From contig JABWBH010000021.1 in assembly GCA_013360585.1 (NCBI GenBank), positions 1 through 62,851 on the forward strand: a stretch of 62,851 nt of DNA, given 5' to 3'. Made by a program: the position numbers and the translations under genes. The notes beneath the pieces are model-generated. The model worked only from the letters and a program-made list of their open reading frames with translations. It did not search any database and was not told where the DNA came from. This DNA comes from Phycisphaerae bacterium. GTDB lineage: Bacteria; Planctomycetota; Phycisphaerae; UBA1845. Below, in pieces: positions 42,549 through 51,771 of this stretch (positions are counted from its first letter, which is position 1; every line of letters begins with the position of its first letter).

Positions 42549-44756
42549 ATGAATGCGATCGTTCAGCCCGCCGCGCGCCCGTCGGCGGAACACGACGTGA
42601 TGTCGCACGTGCGCCGAACGTGGGGGTTTGATCGTCTTCGTCCGCTCCAGTCCGAGGCGATCGACGCCGCACTCGCCGGACGGGACGCGCTGGTCGTCAT
42701 GCCGACCGGGGGCGGAAAGTCGCTTTGTTATCAGGTTCCGCCGCTGGTTTCCGGGCGCATGAGCGTGGTCGTCTCTCCCCTGATCAGCCTGATGAAGGAT
42801 CAGGTGGACGCCTTGCGCGCCTGCGGATACCCCGCTGCTGCGCTGAACAGCGCCTTGAGCACGAACGAGCGCCGGGAAACCGAGCGTCAGATCGCCTCCG
42901 GACAATGCCGCCTCCTCTTTGTCTCGCCCGAGAAACTGCTCTCTGAATTCTTCAGCGGCTGGGTCGCGCGGTTCCCGATCGGACATTTCGCGATCGACGA
43001 GGCGCATTGCGTCAGTCACTGGGGGCACGATTTCCGCCCTGAGTACCGCCAGTTGCGGATGATCCGGGATCGCTTTCCCTCGGCGGCGATCCACGCCTTC
43101 ACCGCCACCGCAACGCGCCGCGTCCGAGATGACATTGTCACCCAACTGGGGCTGCAAGACCCGAACCTGCTCGTCGGGTGCTTCGACCGTCCGAACCTCA
43201 CCTACCGGGTCATCCCGCGCACGCGCGCCGTCGAGCAGGCGGATGCGATCCTGCGCCGGCATGCGAAGCAGGCGTCGATCGTGTACTGCATGACCCGAAA
43301 GGAGACGGACGCGACCGCCGCTGAGCTTTGCGCGCTCGGCCACCGCGTCGCCGCTTATCACGCAGGCATGAGCGCGGGTGACCGGCGTCAGGTTCAGGAC
43401 CGCTTTGCATCGGAAGCGCTGGATGTCGTCGTCGCCACCGTCGCCTTCGGGATGGGCATCGACCGCAGCGACGTGCGCTGCGTCATTCACGCGTCGATGC
43501 CCAAGTCGATCGAGCATTATCAGCAGGAAACCGGGCGCGCAGGCCGGGACGGCCTTGAGGCTGAGTGCGTCCTTCTTTATTCGGCGGCTGACGTCCTTCG
43601 CTGGGAGGGGTTGATGACGCGCAGCGCCGTCGAAGCCGGCGCGCCGGATTCCGTCATTCAGCATCACGTCGCGCTCCTGAAGCACATGCGGGACTACTGC
43701 GCCCCAGGCCGGTGCCGCCACCGACAATTGTCCGAGTACTTCGACCAGGAATATCCCCGGGGCAACTGCGGAGCATGCGACATCTGCCTCGCCGAGCACG
43801 AGGAGGTCAGCGGCGCCACCGTGCTGGCCCAGAAGATTCTCTCCTGCGTTTGCCGGGTCGGGGAGCGCTTCGGCGTGCGCTACGTCGTCGACGTTCTGCG
43901 CGGCGCGAACACCGCGGCGATCCGGCGCAACGGTCACGACCGGCTCTCGACTTACGCCCTCCTGAAGACTGAGGATCCGCAGGAATTGACCCAGTTCGCC
44001 TATCAACTCCTCGATCAGGGGATGCTCAGCCGCGTCGGCGAGGACAAGCCCGTCGTGCGGCTTAACGAAGCCTCTTGGCGCGTGCTGCGCGGACAGCAGG
44101 AGGTCCGGCTGTGGCGCTCGTCTTCGAACCTCACGCGCGCTTCGCAGGACGCGGGCGACGCCTGGGCGGGCATTGATCCGGAATTGTTCGAAGCATTGCG
44201 GGACTGGCGGCGCGAGACCGCGGTCCGCCGCGCGGTGCCGGCGTTCGTCATCTTCGGAGATGCAACGCTGCGCGAGTTGGCCCGGAGGCGACCTTCCTCG
44301 GCCGCGTCGCTCTTGCAAGTCAGCGGCATCGGTGAGCGGAAGCAGAGGGAGTTCGGAGAGGATCTGCTGCGGATCATCAACGCGCACTGCCGCGAACGCG
44401 GTCTGACCCGAGATGTCCGACCGGAAAGCCCCTCCGGGCAGTCACGTCGGCACCGCCCCAGACCGCTACCGGAGGTCGCGGCGAGCCTCTTTCGCAAGGG
44501 CTGGTCCGTCGCTCGCGTCGCAGAAGAGACGGGCCGCGCGGAGAGCACGGTCTGGGGGTACCTCGCCGAGTTTGCGACGCGCGAAGACGCGCCGCTGAAT
44601 CCCTGGATTGCGCCGGGAACCGTCGCGCGGATCGAACGCGAAGCCGATCGGCTCGGCGACCGGCGACTCAAGCCGATCCACGAAGCACTGGGCGGCGACG
44701 TGTCGTACCACGAGATTCGCGTCGTCGTCGGTCGTCGTGGCCGCGACTCACGTTGA
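42549..44756 (+). CDS. recQ: ATP-dependent DNA helicase RecQ
   Basis: This 3'-5' helicase acts in recombination and fork repair. The 735-residue protein has Walker A MPTGGGKS (51-58), DEAH (150-153), and helicase motifs FTATATRRVRDDI and QETGRAGRDG. The RecQ-Ct zinc region is complete (CRHRQLSEYF then CGACDIC), followed by a winged helix and an HRDC domain near residues 540-620. The last 100 residues carry an extra helix-turn-helix-like domain (EVAASLFRKGWSVARVAEE), which is absent from E. coli RecQ but known in other bacteria. Divergent from priA. Confidence 0.95.
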   Translation: MNAIVQPAARPSAEHDVMSHVRRTWGFDRLRPLQSEAIDAALAGRDALVVMPTGGGKSLCYQVPPLVSGRMSVVVSPLISLMKDQVDALRACGYPAAALNSALSTNERRETERQIASGQCRLLFVSPEKLLSEFFSGWVARFPIGHFAIDEAHCVSHWGHDFRPEYRQLRMIRDRFPSAAIHAFTATATRRVRDDIVTQLGLQDPNLLVGCFDRPNLTYRVIPRTRAVEQADAILRRHAKQASIVYCMTRKETDATAAELCALGHRVAAYHAGMSAGDRRQVQDRFASEALDVVVATVAFGMGIDRSDVRCVIHASMPKSIEHYQQETGRAGRDGLEAECVLLYSAADVLRWEGLMTRSAVEAGAPDSVIQHHVALLKHMRDYCAPGRCRHRQLSEYFDQEYPRGNCGACDICLAEHEEVSGATVLAQKILSCVCRVGERFGVRYVVDVLRGANTAAIRRNGHDRLSTYALLKTEDPQELTQFAYQLLDQGMLSRVGEDKPVVRLNEASWRVLRGQQEVRLWRSSSNLTRASQDAGDAWAGIDPELFEALRDWRRETAVRRAVPAFVIFGDATLRELARRRPSSAASLLQVSGIGERKQREFGEDLLRIINAHCRERGLTRDVRPESPSGQSRRHRPRPLPEVAASLFRKGWSVARVAEETGRAESTVWGYLAEFATREDAPLNPWIAPGTVARIEREADRLGDRRLKPIHEALGGDVSYHEIRVVVGRRGRDSR

Positions 44757-44851
44757 ATTCATCGTGGAGGCTCGCCGACAACCGGATCGCCGCTCCGTGG
44801 CACCCGCCTTGCGGATCGCAGCGCTTTGCATAACGTGCGCATCCGGGGCGC

Positions 44852-46471
44852 ATGTTTCACGAGCGGCGACATCTGACGGACTTTCACAGCTCGCGGATCG
44901 GCCACGTCGTCACTGACGTGCTGGTGGTCGGCAGCGGGGTGGCGGGAGCGCGGGCGGCGATCGAGGCGGGAGCCTCCGCCGACGTCATCCTGATCAGCAA
45001 GAAGGATTTTCCCGCCGGATCGACCCGTTACGCTCAGGGCGGGATCGCCTGCGCCATCGGGGACGGCGACAGCGCTGACGCGCACATCGCGGACACGATC
45101 CGCGTGGGTTGCGGCCTGAACCGCCGGACGGTCGTGGAGCACGTTGTTCGCGCCGCGCCGGCCCTTCTGGATGAACTGATGTCGTGGGGGTTCGCGGTGG
45201 ACCGGACCGGCGGACGGATCGCGCTGACGCGCGAAGGCGGTCACTCCCGGAACCGAGTCGTTCATGCACGCGGCGATGCGACGGGACTTGAACTGAGCGA
45301 GACGCTTCAGCGCCGCATACGAAGCATCCGGTCGATCCGCATCTTCGAGCAGTGCTTTCTCGTCGATCTCGTGACGATCGACGGCGTCTGCGTCGGCGCA
45401 ATCACGCATCACGTCAAGTACGGGCACCAGATCATCTGGGCGCAGCGAACGATCCTCGCGGGGGGCGGCTGCGGCCAGGTTTACCGGGAAACGACGAACC
45501 CCTCGACGATCACCGGAGACGCCGTCGCCGCCGCCTATCGCGCGGGCGCCGTGATCTCGGACATCGAGTTCGTACAATTTCATCCCACAACCCTTTACAT
45601 CGCCGGGGCGGGGCGCGCCCTCATTTCCGAGGCCGTCCGGGGCGAGGGCGCGCATCTTGTCGATCGCGCCGGACTGCGCTTCATGCCCGAGCATCACCCG
45701 GACGCGGAGCTGGCGCCGCGCGACGTCGTCAGCCGCGCGATCACCCGGCACATGCTGGCGACGCGAACCAACTGCGTGTATCTCGACGCTCGCCACGTCC
45801 GTGGATTTCCCGAACGCTTCCCCTCGATCACGAAACTCTGCGCCGAGTTTCAGATTGACGTCTCCCGCGATCTGATCCCCGTCCGACCCAGCGCGCATTA
45901 CCTGATCGGCGGGATTGAAACCGACGCGGCTGGCGCCACGTCCGTGCCCGGGTTGCTCGCCTGCGGCGAATGCGCTTGCACCGGTCTGCACGGCGCTAAC
46001 CGGCTTGCCAGCAACTCCCTGCTCGAGGGGTTGGTGACCGGATCCGCCGCGGGAAAATCCGCCGCCAACGCCGCCCGGTCAGCCTCCCGCGCCACGACGA
46101 TCCCCCTCGTCCGCCACGAAAGTGCGCGCTCCGACCGGACCGAACTCGACCTGTCCGACATCCGCAACTCCCTGCGCAGCGTCATGTGGCGCAACGTCGG
46201 GATCGAACGCACCGCGGAGCGCCTCCGCGAAACCGTCGAAATCCTCGACTTCTGGGGACATTACGTGTTGGACAAGACCTTCGACGAGCCCGCCGGCTGG
46301 GAGACGCAAAACCTCCTCACCGTCGCGCGGCTGATCGCGGTCTCGGCGCTCGCGCGACCGGAGTCGATCGGCGTTCACTTTCGAAGTGACGCGCCCTCCG
46401 GAGCTCCTCCGGCGCTTTATCACACCCGCTGCCGGCGCGGCGACTCAGATCGTGTCGAGCGCTCGCCGTGA
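44852..46471 (+). CDS. nadB: L-aspartate oxidase
   Basis: This FAD enzyme oxidises L-aspartate to iminoaspartate, the first step of de novo NAD synthesis. The 539-residue protein has the dinucleotide-binding VLVVGSGVAGARAA (about 23-36), AQGGIACAIGDGDS, FVQFHPTTLY, the catalytic/flavin RPSAHYLIGGIETD and GLHGANRLASNSLLEG. The C-terminal helical domain follows. No nadA or nadC is in the window. Convergent with the next gene, with a 3-bp gap. Confidence 0.95.
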   Translation: MFHERRHLTDFHSSRIGHVVTDVLVVGSGVAGARAAIEAGASADVILISKKDFPAGSTRYAQGGIACAIGDGDSADAHIADTIRVGCGLNRRTVVEHVVRAAPALLDELMSWGFAVDRTGGRIALTREGGHSRNRVVHARGDATGLELSETLQRRIRSIRSIRIFEQCFLVDLVTIDGVCVGAITHHVKYGHQIIWAQRTILAGGGCGQVYRETTNPSTITGDAVAAAYRAGAVISDIEFVQFHPTTLYIAGAGRALISEAVRGEGAHLVDRAGLRFMPEHHPDAELAPRDVVSRAITRHMLATRTNCVYLDARHVRGFPERFPSITKLCAEFQIDVSRDLIPVRPSAHYLIGGIETDAAGATSVPGLLACGECACTGLHGANRLASNSLLEGLVTGSAAGKSAANAARSASRATTIPLVRHESARSDRTELDLSDIRNSLRSVMWRNVGIERTAERLRETVEILDFWGHYVLDKTFDEPAGWETQNLLTVARLIAVSALARPESIGVHFRSDAPSGAPPALYHTRCRRGDSDRVERSP

Positions 46472-46474
46472 TCG

Positions 46475-48283
46475 TCATCTCTCCCCCGCCACCTCACGGA
46501 TGACCTGCTCATCCTCGACCCGGCGCGCCGAGGCTCCCAGGCGATCCCCGCGACCCGCCACGACGAAGATCTGGACGGAAGCTCCCAGCGCCAGCAGCGT
46601 CGCCGCCCACTCCCAGGGCGCATACCGTCGGTGCGCGGAGACGAAATTGCGGTAACGAAGCGCCACCGCCTCTTCCTCCGTCGCGGGCAGGGCGCTTCGA
46701 TGCTCCGGCGGCGTCTGCCGCAACGCATCCCGGTAAACCAGCCGCGTATCCGCCTCAAGCTTCAGTGACCACGCATCCGCCGGAACATCCAGCCAGTGAT
46801 AGACCGTCACCTGAAGCGTCGCCACGACGATCAATCCGCCGACGCCCCACCGCAGCGCCGGAAGGCGCCCCATCGCGGCAATCAGAAAGGGCAGACACAG
46901 CAACACATAACGCTCATGCACGCGCGTCGGCAGCATCACCGCCGCCAACAACCACGCCCCGGCGAAAACGACGGTCCCCGCCCCTGACGACGCCCCGGCC
47001 CGCCAGACCCGCCGTGCAAGGCACATTAGACCCCCCGCGAGGAATACTTTCCCCCACGCATCCTTGCTCAGCCCCGCCCACGTGGCTGACACGGAGGTGT
47101 CCAGCGTCCACAGCAGGTCGAGGTACCAGATGTTGAACGCCTTCAAGGTTGTGTGCGGCGCTTCTTCAAGGAGGTTCCGCACGAAGCTCTGCATGAACCA
47201 GGCAGGCCCGGACGTCATCCAGAAAGGCGCCGCCAGCACGTTGAGCGCGAGCAGCGCCGTCGCCGCGCCTCCGACAACGCGCCACGGCTGCGACGCCGGC
47301 GTCCCGGAGCGCCTCTCCACGAAGAACACCCACCCCCAGACCGGGGCGAAAAGCAGAGCCTGCGTCTTTAACCCCAGCGCCACGCCCCACGCCAACCCCG
47401 CAGCGGTCCACCGCCGGCGCACCAGCATCTCGGTCATGAACACGCCCGGCGCCAGCACCCAGCTTTCCGTCTGTCCCCACCAGCACGAGTCCAGCCAGAA
47501 CGGCGGCGCCAGATACGTAAGCATGAACGCCAGCCGCGCCGCACGCTCATCCGCCAGCCGTCGCACCAGCCGCATCACCGCCAGCGCCAGCAACCCGTCG
47601 AACACCACCCCCGGCGCCTGAAACACCCAGCGCGCGACGATCGTGTTCGCGACAAACTGCGGCGGCGACCGTCGCCCCTGTGCATCGCGCGGGAGCGTCA
47701 GCGGCTCAAGCAACCGCAATACGTGTCCTTCCAGCGCAATCAGCGCCAGTGAAAGCGGAGGGTAGTTGGCGACCAGACCGCTTCCCTCGTGAATCCAGTG
47801 CTCGCCTGAACTGATCCGCACTTTAATCCGCGGATCCGGAGGTCGCGTGTACAAACTCAGCAATCCGTACTGGACGGCGTGACGACCCCACTGCACGTAC
47901 GCGCCGTGATCCGCCGGCCACGCATGAAGACTCCAGTCCGCCGGCACGCCTTCGTTGTCGCGCGGCGGCAGACCCGTGACGGACGAAGTAACGTTGAAGA
48001 ACGCCTCCCAGACCGGCTTCCCTTCCGGACTGCTCAGCGGAAGGCATGTAAGTCGCACCGCCGTGCCCGTCACGACGCAAAGCGCGACGGCGAGCGAAGA
48101 CGGACTGACCGCCCTCGTGGTCCCCGGGGGTTCGCTTTGCGGATCCTGCACGAACAACAGAATACTGCCGCAAAGCGAAGCCCTCCACGTCTGAATCCGG
48201 CCGACGGACCGGCCTGACGGCTCGGACGTCGCGCAAAGGTTCGTTAAAGACGGAATGCAAAACCCGCCGAAGGACATTGACAC
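46475..48283 (-). CDS. Multipass GT-C-like membrane glycosyltransferase (uncharacterised)
   Basis: The 602-residue protein has about ten predicted hydrophobic helices. Short conserved-looking motifs, DSCWWGQTESW between helices and PTRVHERYVLLCLPF near the C-terminus, resemble dolichol/polyprenyl-phosphate-sugar-dependent GT-C family transferases. Donor and acceptor cannot be named. The N-terminal 50 residues lack conservation and the start is uncertain; several in-frame starts follow. It converges on nadB and is divergent from the STAS gene, whose 5' end may overlap the longest start. Confidence 0.65.
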   Translation of the reverse strand: MSMSFGGFCIPSLTNLCATSEPSGRSVGRIQTWRASLCGSILLFVQDPQSEPPGTTRAVSPSSLAVALCVVTGTAVRLTCLPLSSPEGKPVWEAFFNVTSSVTGLPPRDNEGVPADWSLHAWPADHGAYVQWGRHAVQYGLLSLYTRPPDPRIKVRISSGEHWIHEGSGLVANYPPLSLALIALEGHVLRLLEPLTLPRDAQGRRSPPQFVANTIVARWVFQAPGVVFDGLLALAVMRLVRRLADERAARLAFMLTYLAPPFWLDSCWWGQTESWVLAPGVFMTEMLVRRRWTAAGLAWGVALGLKTQALLFAPVWGWVFFVERRSGTPASQPWRVVGGAATALLALNVLAAPFWMTSGPAWFMQSFVRNLLEEAPHTTLKAFNIWYLDLLWTLDTSVSATWAGLSKDAWGKVFLAGGLMCLARRVWRAGASSGAGTVVFAGAWLLAAVMLPTRVHERYVLLCLPFLIAAMGRLPALRWGVGGLIVVATLQVTVYHWLDVPADAWSLKLEADTRLVYRDALRQTPPEHRSALPATEEEAVALRYRNFVSAHRRYAPWEWAATLLALGASVQIFVVAGRGDRLGASARRVEDEQVIREVAGER

Positions 48284-48353
48284 CGCGCGGGATGCGGGTG
48301 TAATTCAACCGGCAGGGGACGAGGGAGGGGTGCCGCGTCGCGGCGGAGCATGT

Positions 48354-48707
48354 ATGTCAATTCAAACCTGGTCCGACACAATTCGAGTCGCCGAGCTTCA
48401 GGATGACCCGGCGTTCAGCGACGACATTGCGGCCCTGACGGAGCAGGTCGAGCAGGGCGGCATGTTCGACGTCGTTCTGGATTTCCGCGGCGTCCGCTAC
48501 CTGAACTCGTCGAACATCGCCAAGCTTCTCCGCTTGCGCAAGGCGATCATCCTGCGACAGCGTCGCCTGGTGCTCGCGGGGGTCGGCACGCAGGTCTGGG
48601 GCATGTTCCTCGTCACCGGACTCGAGAAGATCTTCGAGTTCGCCGACAGCGTGGATACCGCGCTGCTGACCGTGCAGATCGCCGGAAGCGTTCCGGAGGA
48701 AGTCTGA
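48354..48707 (+). CDS. STAS-domain protein (anti-sigma factor antagonist-like)
   Basis: The 117-residue protein is a single STAS domain. The characteristic strand and phosphorylation-site region is VVLDFRGVRYLNSSNIAKLL (Ser/Ser pair), followed by RQRRLVLAGV and FEFADSVDTAL. Proteins of this type are phosphorylated by an anti-sigma kinase and govern sigma factor release or other switches. No kinase or phosphatase partner lies beside it. ATG 48354 has GGAG 7 nt upstream; an in-frame ATG at 48255 would add a non-domain leader. Confidence 0.85.
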   Translation: MSIQTWSDTIRVAELQDDPAFSDDIAALTEQVEQGGMFDVVLDFRGVRYLNSSNIAKLLRLRKAIILRQRRLVLAGVGTQVWGMFLVTGLEKIFEFADSVDTALLTVQIAGSVPEEV

Positions 48708-48726
48708 CGCTCCGGGCGGCGCCCGC

Positions 48727-50163
48727 TCAGGGCTCCGAACCCCTCGTCGCCGCCGCGCCGTCCGACGAACCTGTCAGAAGAAGGCAGGGGCGCTCGCCGC
48801 ATCGTTCGTATTCCGCGCAAACCTCCGACAGCGCCTCAAGCGCGGAAGGCGTCCGCCGGATCAGTGCGACGACCAACCCGCCGCAGCCCCGACCGGAGGA
48901 TTTCGCGCCAAGAATCCCCGACGCCGCTCCGCGACGCCGCAATTGCGCCACGAGCCGGTCGGTCTGGACCGAGCCCAGACCGCAGCGCTGGCTGTGACTC
49001 CAGTGCGAGGCGTACATCAACTCGCCCGCTTCGACCAGCGTGCCCGCGTCCCCGGTGCGCGCATACCGCGAGAGGCGCTCAGCGAACTGCACGCTGCGCG
49101 CGTTCTCGTAGATATGATGCTCCGTGCGCGACCGGACCTTGTACGTCGTCCGCGGTTCGATCCGCACCCGCGGGTCGATCTCGTCGCCGAAACGCGCGAT
49201 GAAATCCTCTCCCGACAGCCGCGTCGGAAGACGGTCACGAAAGCGCTCGACGTAGTCGCTCATCGTGAGGCGCGAGAGCAGTCCGTCGAGACGGAGGTGT
49301 GACAGCTTCTCATGCGACGCAATGCGCTCGATGAGCACCCGCCCCATCTGTGCCGCCGCACGCGTGTGACTCAACGATGTCACCCAGTCTGGAGACGTTG
49401 AACCGCAGATAATGCCCACCAGCGCTGCATCCTCCGGAAGCGACAGCGGTGAATCCGCCAGCAGCGGACGCCCCCTCGCCGGAAGCAGACTTTGCGCCCG
49501 ACCAACCAGCGCCGCCAGCGCATCCACCTGACCGCAGGGACGGCGCAGCACGGCGAATTCCGCGTCAGCGCACACTTGAGCCGCACGCTGCGCGTCCAGT
49601 TCGACGCCCGAAAGCTTGATACACGCCGACAACGCCGCAGCCGCCGTCGCGGGCGCCGACCCCAGGTCCGTCTCGCCGGGCGGCACGTTCTCCACGATCG
49701 AGAATGAGATCCCGCGATCCGCGCCCGGAAGCAGTCCTGCACGGATCCCGCCGACCCACGCCGCGATCGCCATCGCCGCCGCGGGCTCCGCCGTCGCGGG
49801 AATGCGGGCGACCGCCTCCTCAACCGTCGGCGACGAAGCCGCCCCGTCGCCCAACGCAGTAAGCGGCAACGAAAGGGTTCTCACCACGTCGCCGCCCGAA
49901 GACCGCCGGACCTGAACGAAAACGGACTGATCTTCACGGGCACGAACCGTCACCCGAACTCCGTAATCCAGCGGATACGTCAGCACCAGACCGCCGCTGC
50001 ATTCCGCCAGCCCGCCCATCACCTCGAGACGCAGTGGCGCTGCGGACACCGACGCCGTCCCGACTCCCGCGGGGACATCGTCCGCCGACGCCGTCCGCCG
50101 CGGAGGCGCGGAACGCCCCACGACCGTTGCGGGCGTGACCATCACGTTCGGTTCGTCGTTCAT
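48727..50163 (-). CDS. GHMP-family sugar kinase (galactokinase/arabinokinase-like)
   Basis: The 478-residue protein resembles L-arabinokinase and galactokinase. Motif 1 reads LEVMGGLAECSGGLVL, where galactokinase has GEHTDYNGG; this is closer to arabinokinase-type sequences. Motif 2, normally Gly-Leu-Ser-Ser-Ser-Ala, is degenerate here (DLGSAPATAAAA). Motif 3 is GAKSSGRGCGGLVVAL. The weak motif 2 means activity is uncertain. It is the third gene of an apparent operon after panB and the bifunctional nuclease. Note that a beta-L-arabinofuranosidase-like gene is elsewhere in the window; a link through arabinose use is speculative. Confidence 0.75.
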   Translation of the reverse strand: MNDEPNVMVTPATVVGRSAPPRRTASADDVPAGVGTASVSAAPLRLEVMGGLAECSGGLVLTYPLDYGVRVTVRAREDQSVFVQVRRSSGGDVVRTLSLPLTALGDGAASSPTVEEAVARIPATAEPAAAMAIAAWVGGIRAGLLPGADRGISFSIVENVPPGETDLGSAPATAAAALSACIKLSGVELDAQRAAQVCADAEFAVLRRPCGQVDALAALVGRAQSLLPARGRPLLADSPLSLPEDAALVGIICGSTSPDWVTSLSHTRAAAQMGRVLIERIASHEKLSHLRLDGLLSRLTMSDYVERFRDRLPTRLSGEDFIARFGDEIDPRVRIEPRTTYKVRSRTEHHIYENARSVQFAERLSRYARTGDAGTLVEAGELMYASHWSHSQRCGLGSVQTDRLVAQLRRRGAASGILGAKSSGRGCGGLVVALIRRTPSALEALSEVCAEYERCGERPCLLLTGSSDGAAATRGSEP

Positions 50164-50193
50164 TCGCGGGCCTTTCGGAGGGCTTGTCCGAAC

Positions 50194-50586
50194 CTAGCAT
50201 ACCTCGCGCAGGACAGCCTCGTCCACCAGAAGCGGCACGTCGCGTCCGGCGCTGATCGCGATCGCGTCCGACGGCCGCGAGTCAACCTCCACGATCTCGC
50301 CGTCCTTGCGGATCACGAGCTTTGCATAAAACGTACCGTCGTGCAATTCGGGAATCACGACCTTCTCCAACGTCCCGCCGAGCTGCTCGATCAGCGTCAA
50401 TGCCAGATCGTGCGTCAGAGGGCGCGGCGTCTTTTCCCCTTTGACCCGACGATCGATCGCCAGCGCCTCGAATTTGCCGATCTGGATCGTGAACGCGCGG
50501 TCCCCTTTGACCTCCTTCAGCACAATCGTATGCTGAGTGTCAGGCTCCACCATCACGATCCGCGCCAGCCTCATCCGCACGAGCAT
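50194..50586 (-). CDS. Bifunctional nuclease family protein (DUF151)
   Basis: The 130-residue protein has the DUF151/BFN fold: IVLKEVKGDRAFTIQIGKFE, RPLTHDLALTLIEQLG and EIVEVDSRPSDAIAISAG. Members were described as having DNase/RNase activity, but roles in bacteria are poorly defined. ATG 50586 has GGAG 9 nt upstream. It lies 30 bp before the GHMP kinase and 72 bp after panB. Confidence 0.88.
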   Translation of the reverse strand: MLVRMRLARIVMVEPDTQHTIVLKEVKGDRAFTIQIGKFEALAIDRRVKGEKTPRPLTHDLALTLIEQLGGTLEKVVIPELHDGTFYAKLVIRKDGEIVEVDSRPSDAIAISAGRDVPLLVDEAVLREVC

Positions 50587-50658
50587 TCCGTCATTCTCCG
50601 CCGCCGCGGGCCGGCGTGTCATAACCGTCCGCGTCGCAGGCGTCAAAACCCGAAGCCC

Positions 50659-51543
50659 TCATGCCCCTTGATTCGAAGCGACGACCTCGGCATCTGGCGC
50701 GGCGGCGTCAAGGCCTGACAGCGCTTCATCACCCAGGCTCGCCGTCAAGGCGTCGATCGGAAACCGCCCGGCACGAACGTCCGCCGCGTAGGCGCGAAAC
50801 GCCGCCGAACACGCCTCGTTCAACTCCGCATAACGCTTTACCGAACGAGGAGGATGTCCGGCGCCCAGACCCAGCACATCGTGCAGCACCACCACCTGCG
50901 CATCCGTCCGCGATCCGGATACGCATCCGATCACCGGAAGCTCCGTGTGCGCCGCAATGCGCTCCGCCAGCTCCAGCGGCACCGCTTCGAGCAGAAGCAT
51001 GACCGCTCCCGCCCGCTCCATCATCGCCGCCTCGATCATCAACCGCCGGGCGTCGCGCACGTCCCGTCCTTGAACGCGGTATCCGCCGTGGACGTGGATC
51101 GATTGCGGTCTCAGCCCCAGATGCGCCACGATCGGAATCGACGCCGCGGACATCGCCTCGACCGTCCGCGCCAGACGAGCATCCACCTCGATCTTCACTG
51201 CATCGCATCCGCCTTCCGACATGAACCGCCCGGCGTTGCGAATCGCCTCCTCCACGTTGACCTGGTAGCTCAGGTAGGGCATGTCGCCGATCAGGTAGAC
51301 GTTCGGCGCGCCGCGCCGGACCGCCTGCGTGATCGTGATCATCTGGTCCATCGTCGCCGGCAGCGTCGTCGGGTGCCCGAGGCAGACTTCCGCATACGTG
51401 TCGCCGACCAGAATGCTTTCAACGCCGGCGCCTTCGATCAGCCGCGCCATCGTGCAGTCGTAACAGGTCAGCACCGAGAACTTGTGCCCCTCGCGCTTCA
51501 TCGCCCTCAGCGTGGCCAACGTGATTTTCGCCTGAGCGGACAT
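50659..51543 (-). CDS. panB: 3-methyl-2-oxobutanoate hydroxymethyltransferase
   Basis: It makes ketopantoate from alpha-ketoisovalerate and methylene-tetrahydrofolate, the first committed step of pantothenate and CoA synthesis. The 294-residue (beta/alpha)8 protein has LTCYDCTMARLIEGAGVESI, VGDTYAEVCLGHPTTLP, GDMPYLSYQV, KIEVDARLARTVEAM, HLGLRPQSIHVHGGYRVQGR and EAVPLELAERI. Metal ligands Asp (GDTY and GDMP) and Glu are present. The start is ATG 51543. It heads a three-gene minus operon. Confidence 0.95.
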   Translation of the reverse strand: MSAQAKITLATLRAMKREGHKFSVLTCYDCTMARLIEGAGVESILVGDTYAEVCLGHPTTLPATMDQMITITQAVRRGAPNVYLIGDMPYLSYQVNVEEAIRNAGRFMSEGGCDAVKIEVDARLARTVEAMSAASIPIVAHLGLRPQSIHVHGGYRVQGRDVRDARRLMIEAAMMERAGAVMLLLEAVPLELAERIAAHTELPVIGCVSGSRTDAQVVVLHDVLGLGAGHPPRSVKRYAELNEACSAAFRAYAADVRAGRFPIDALTASLGDEALSGLDAAAPDAEVVASNQGA

Positions 51544-51771
51544 GATCGTTGATCGCGCCAACCTACCCGGCGCTTGCGACCACGGCAAGCCGCCTCCGCA
51601 GCCCGGTGCGCCGCGATTGTTCCGTCCGGCACGAAGTCTGCTGCCGGTCCGATCTCGGCTGGTCAGCCTGTCTTTGCAACGCTATCATGCCGCCCGACGC
51701 GGGTGAGGAATACGCGCCGCGGACGCGTTTGAGCGGAGGTGCAGGCGGCGTCTCGGATCTGGGGCTGACGA

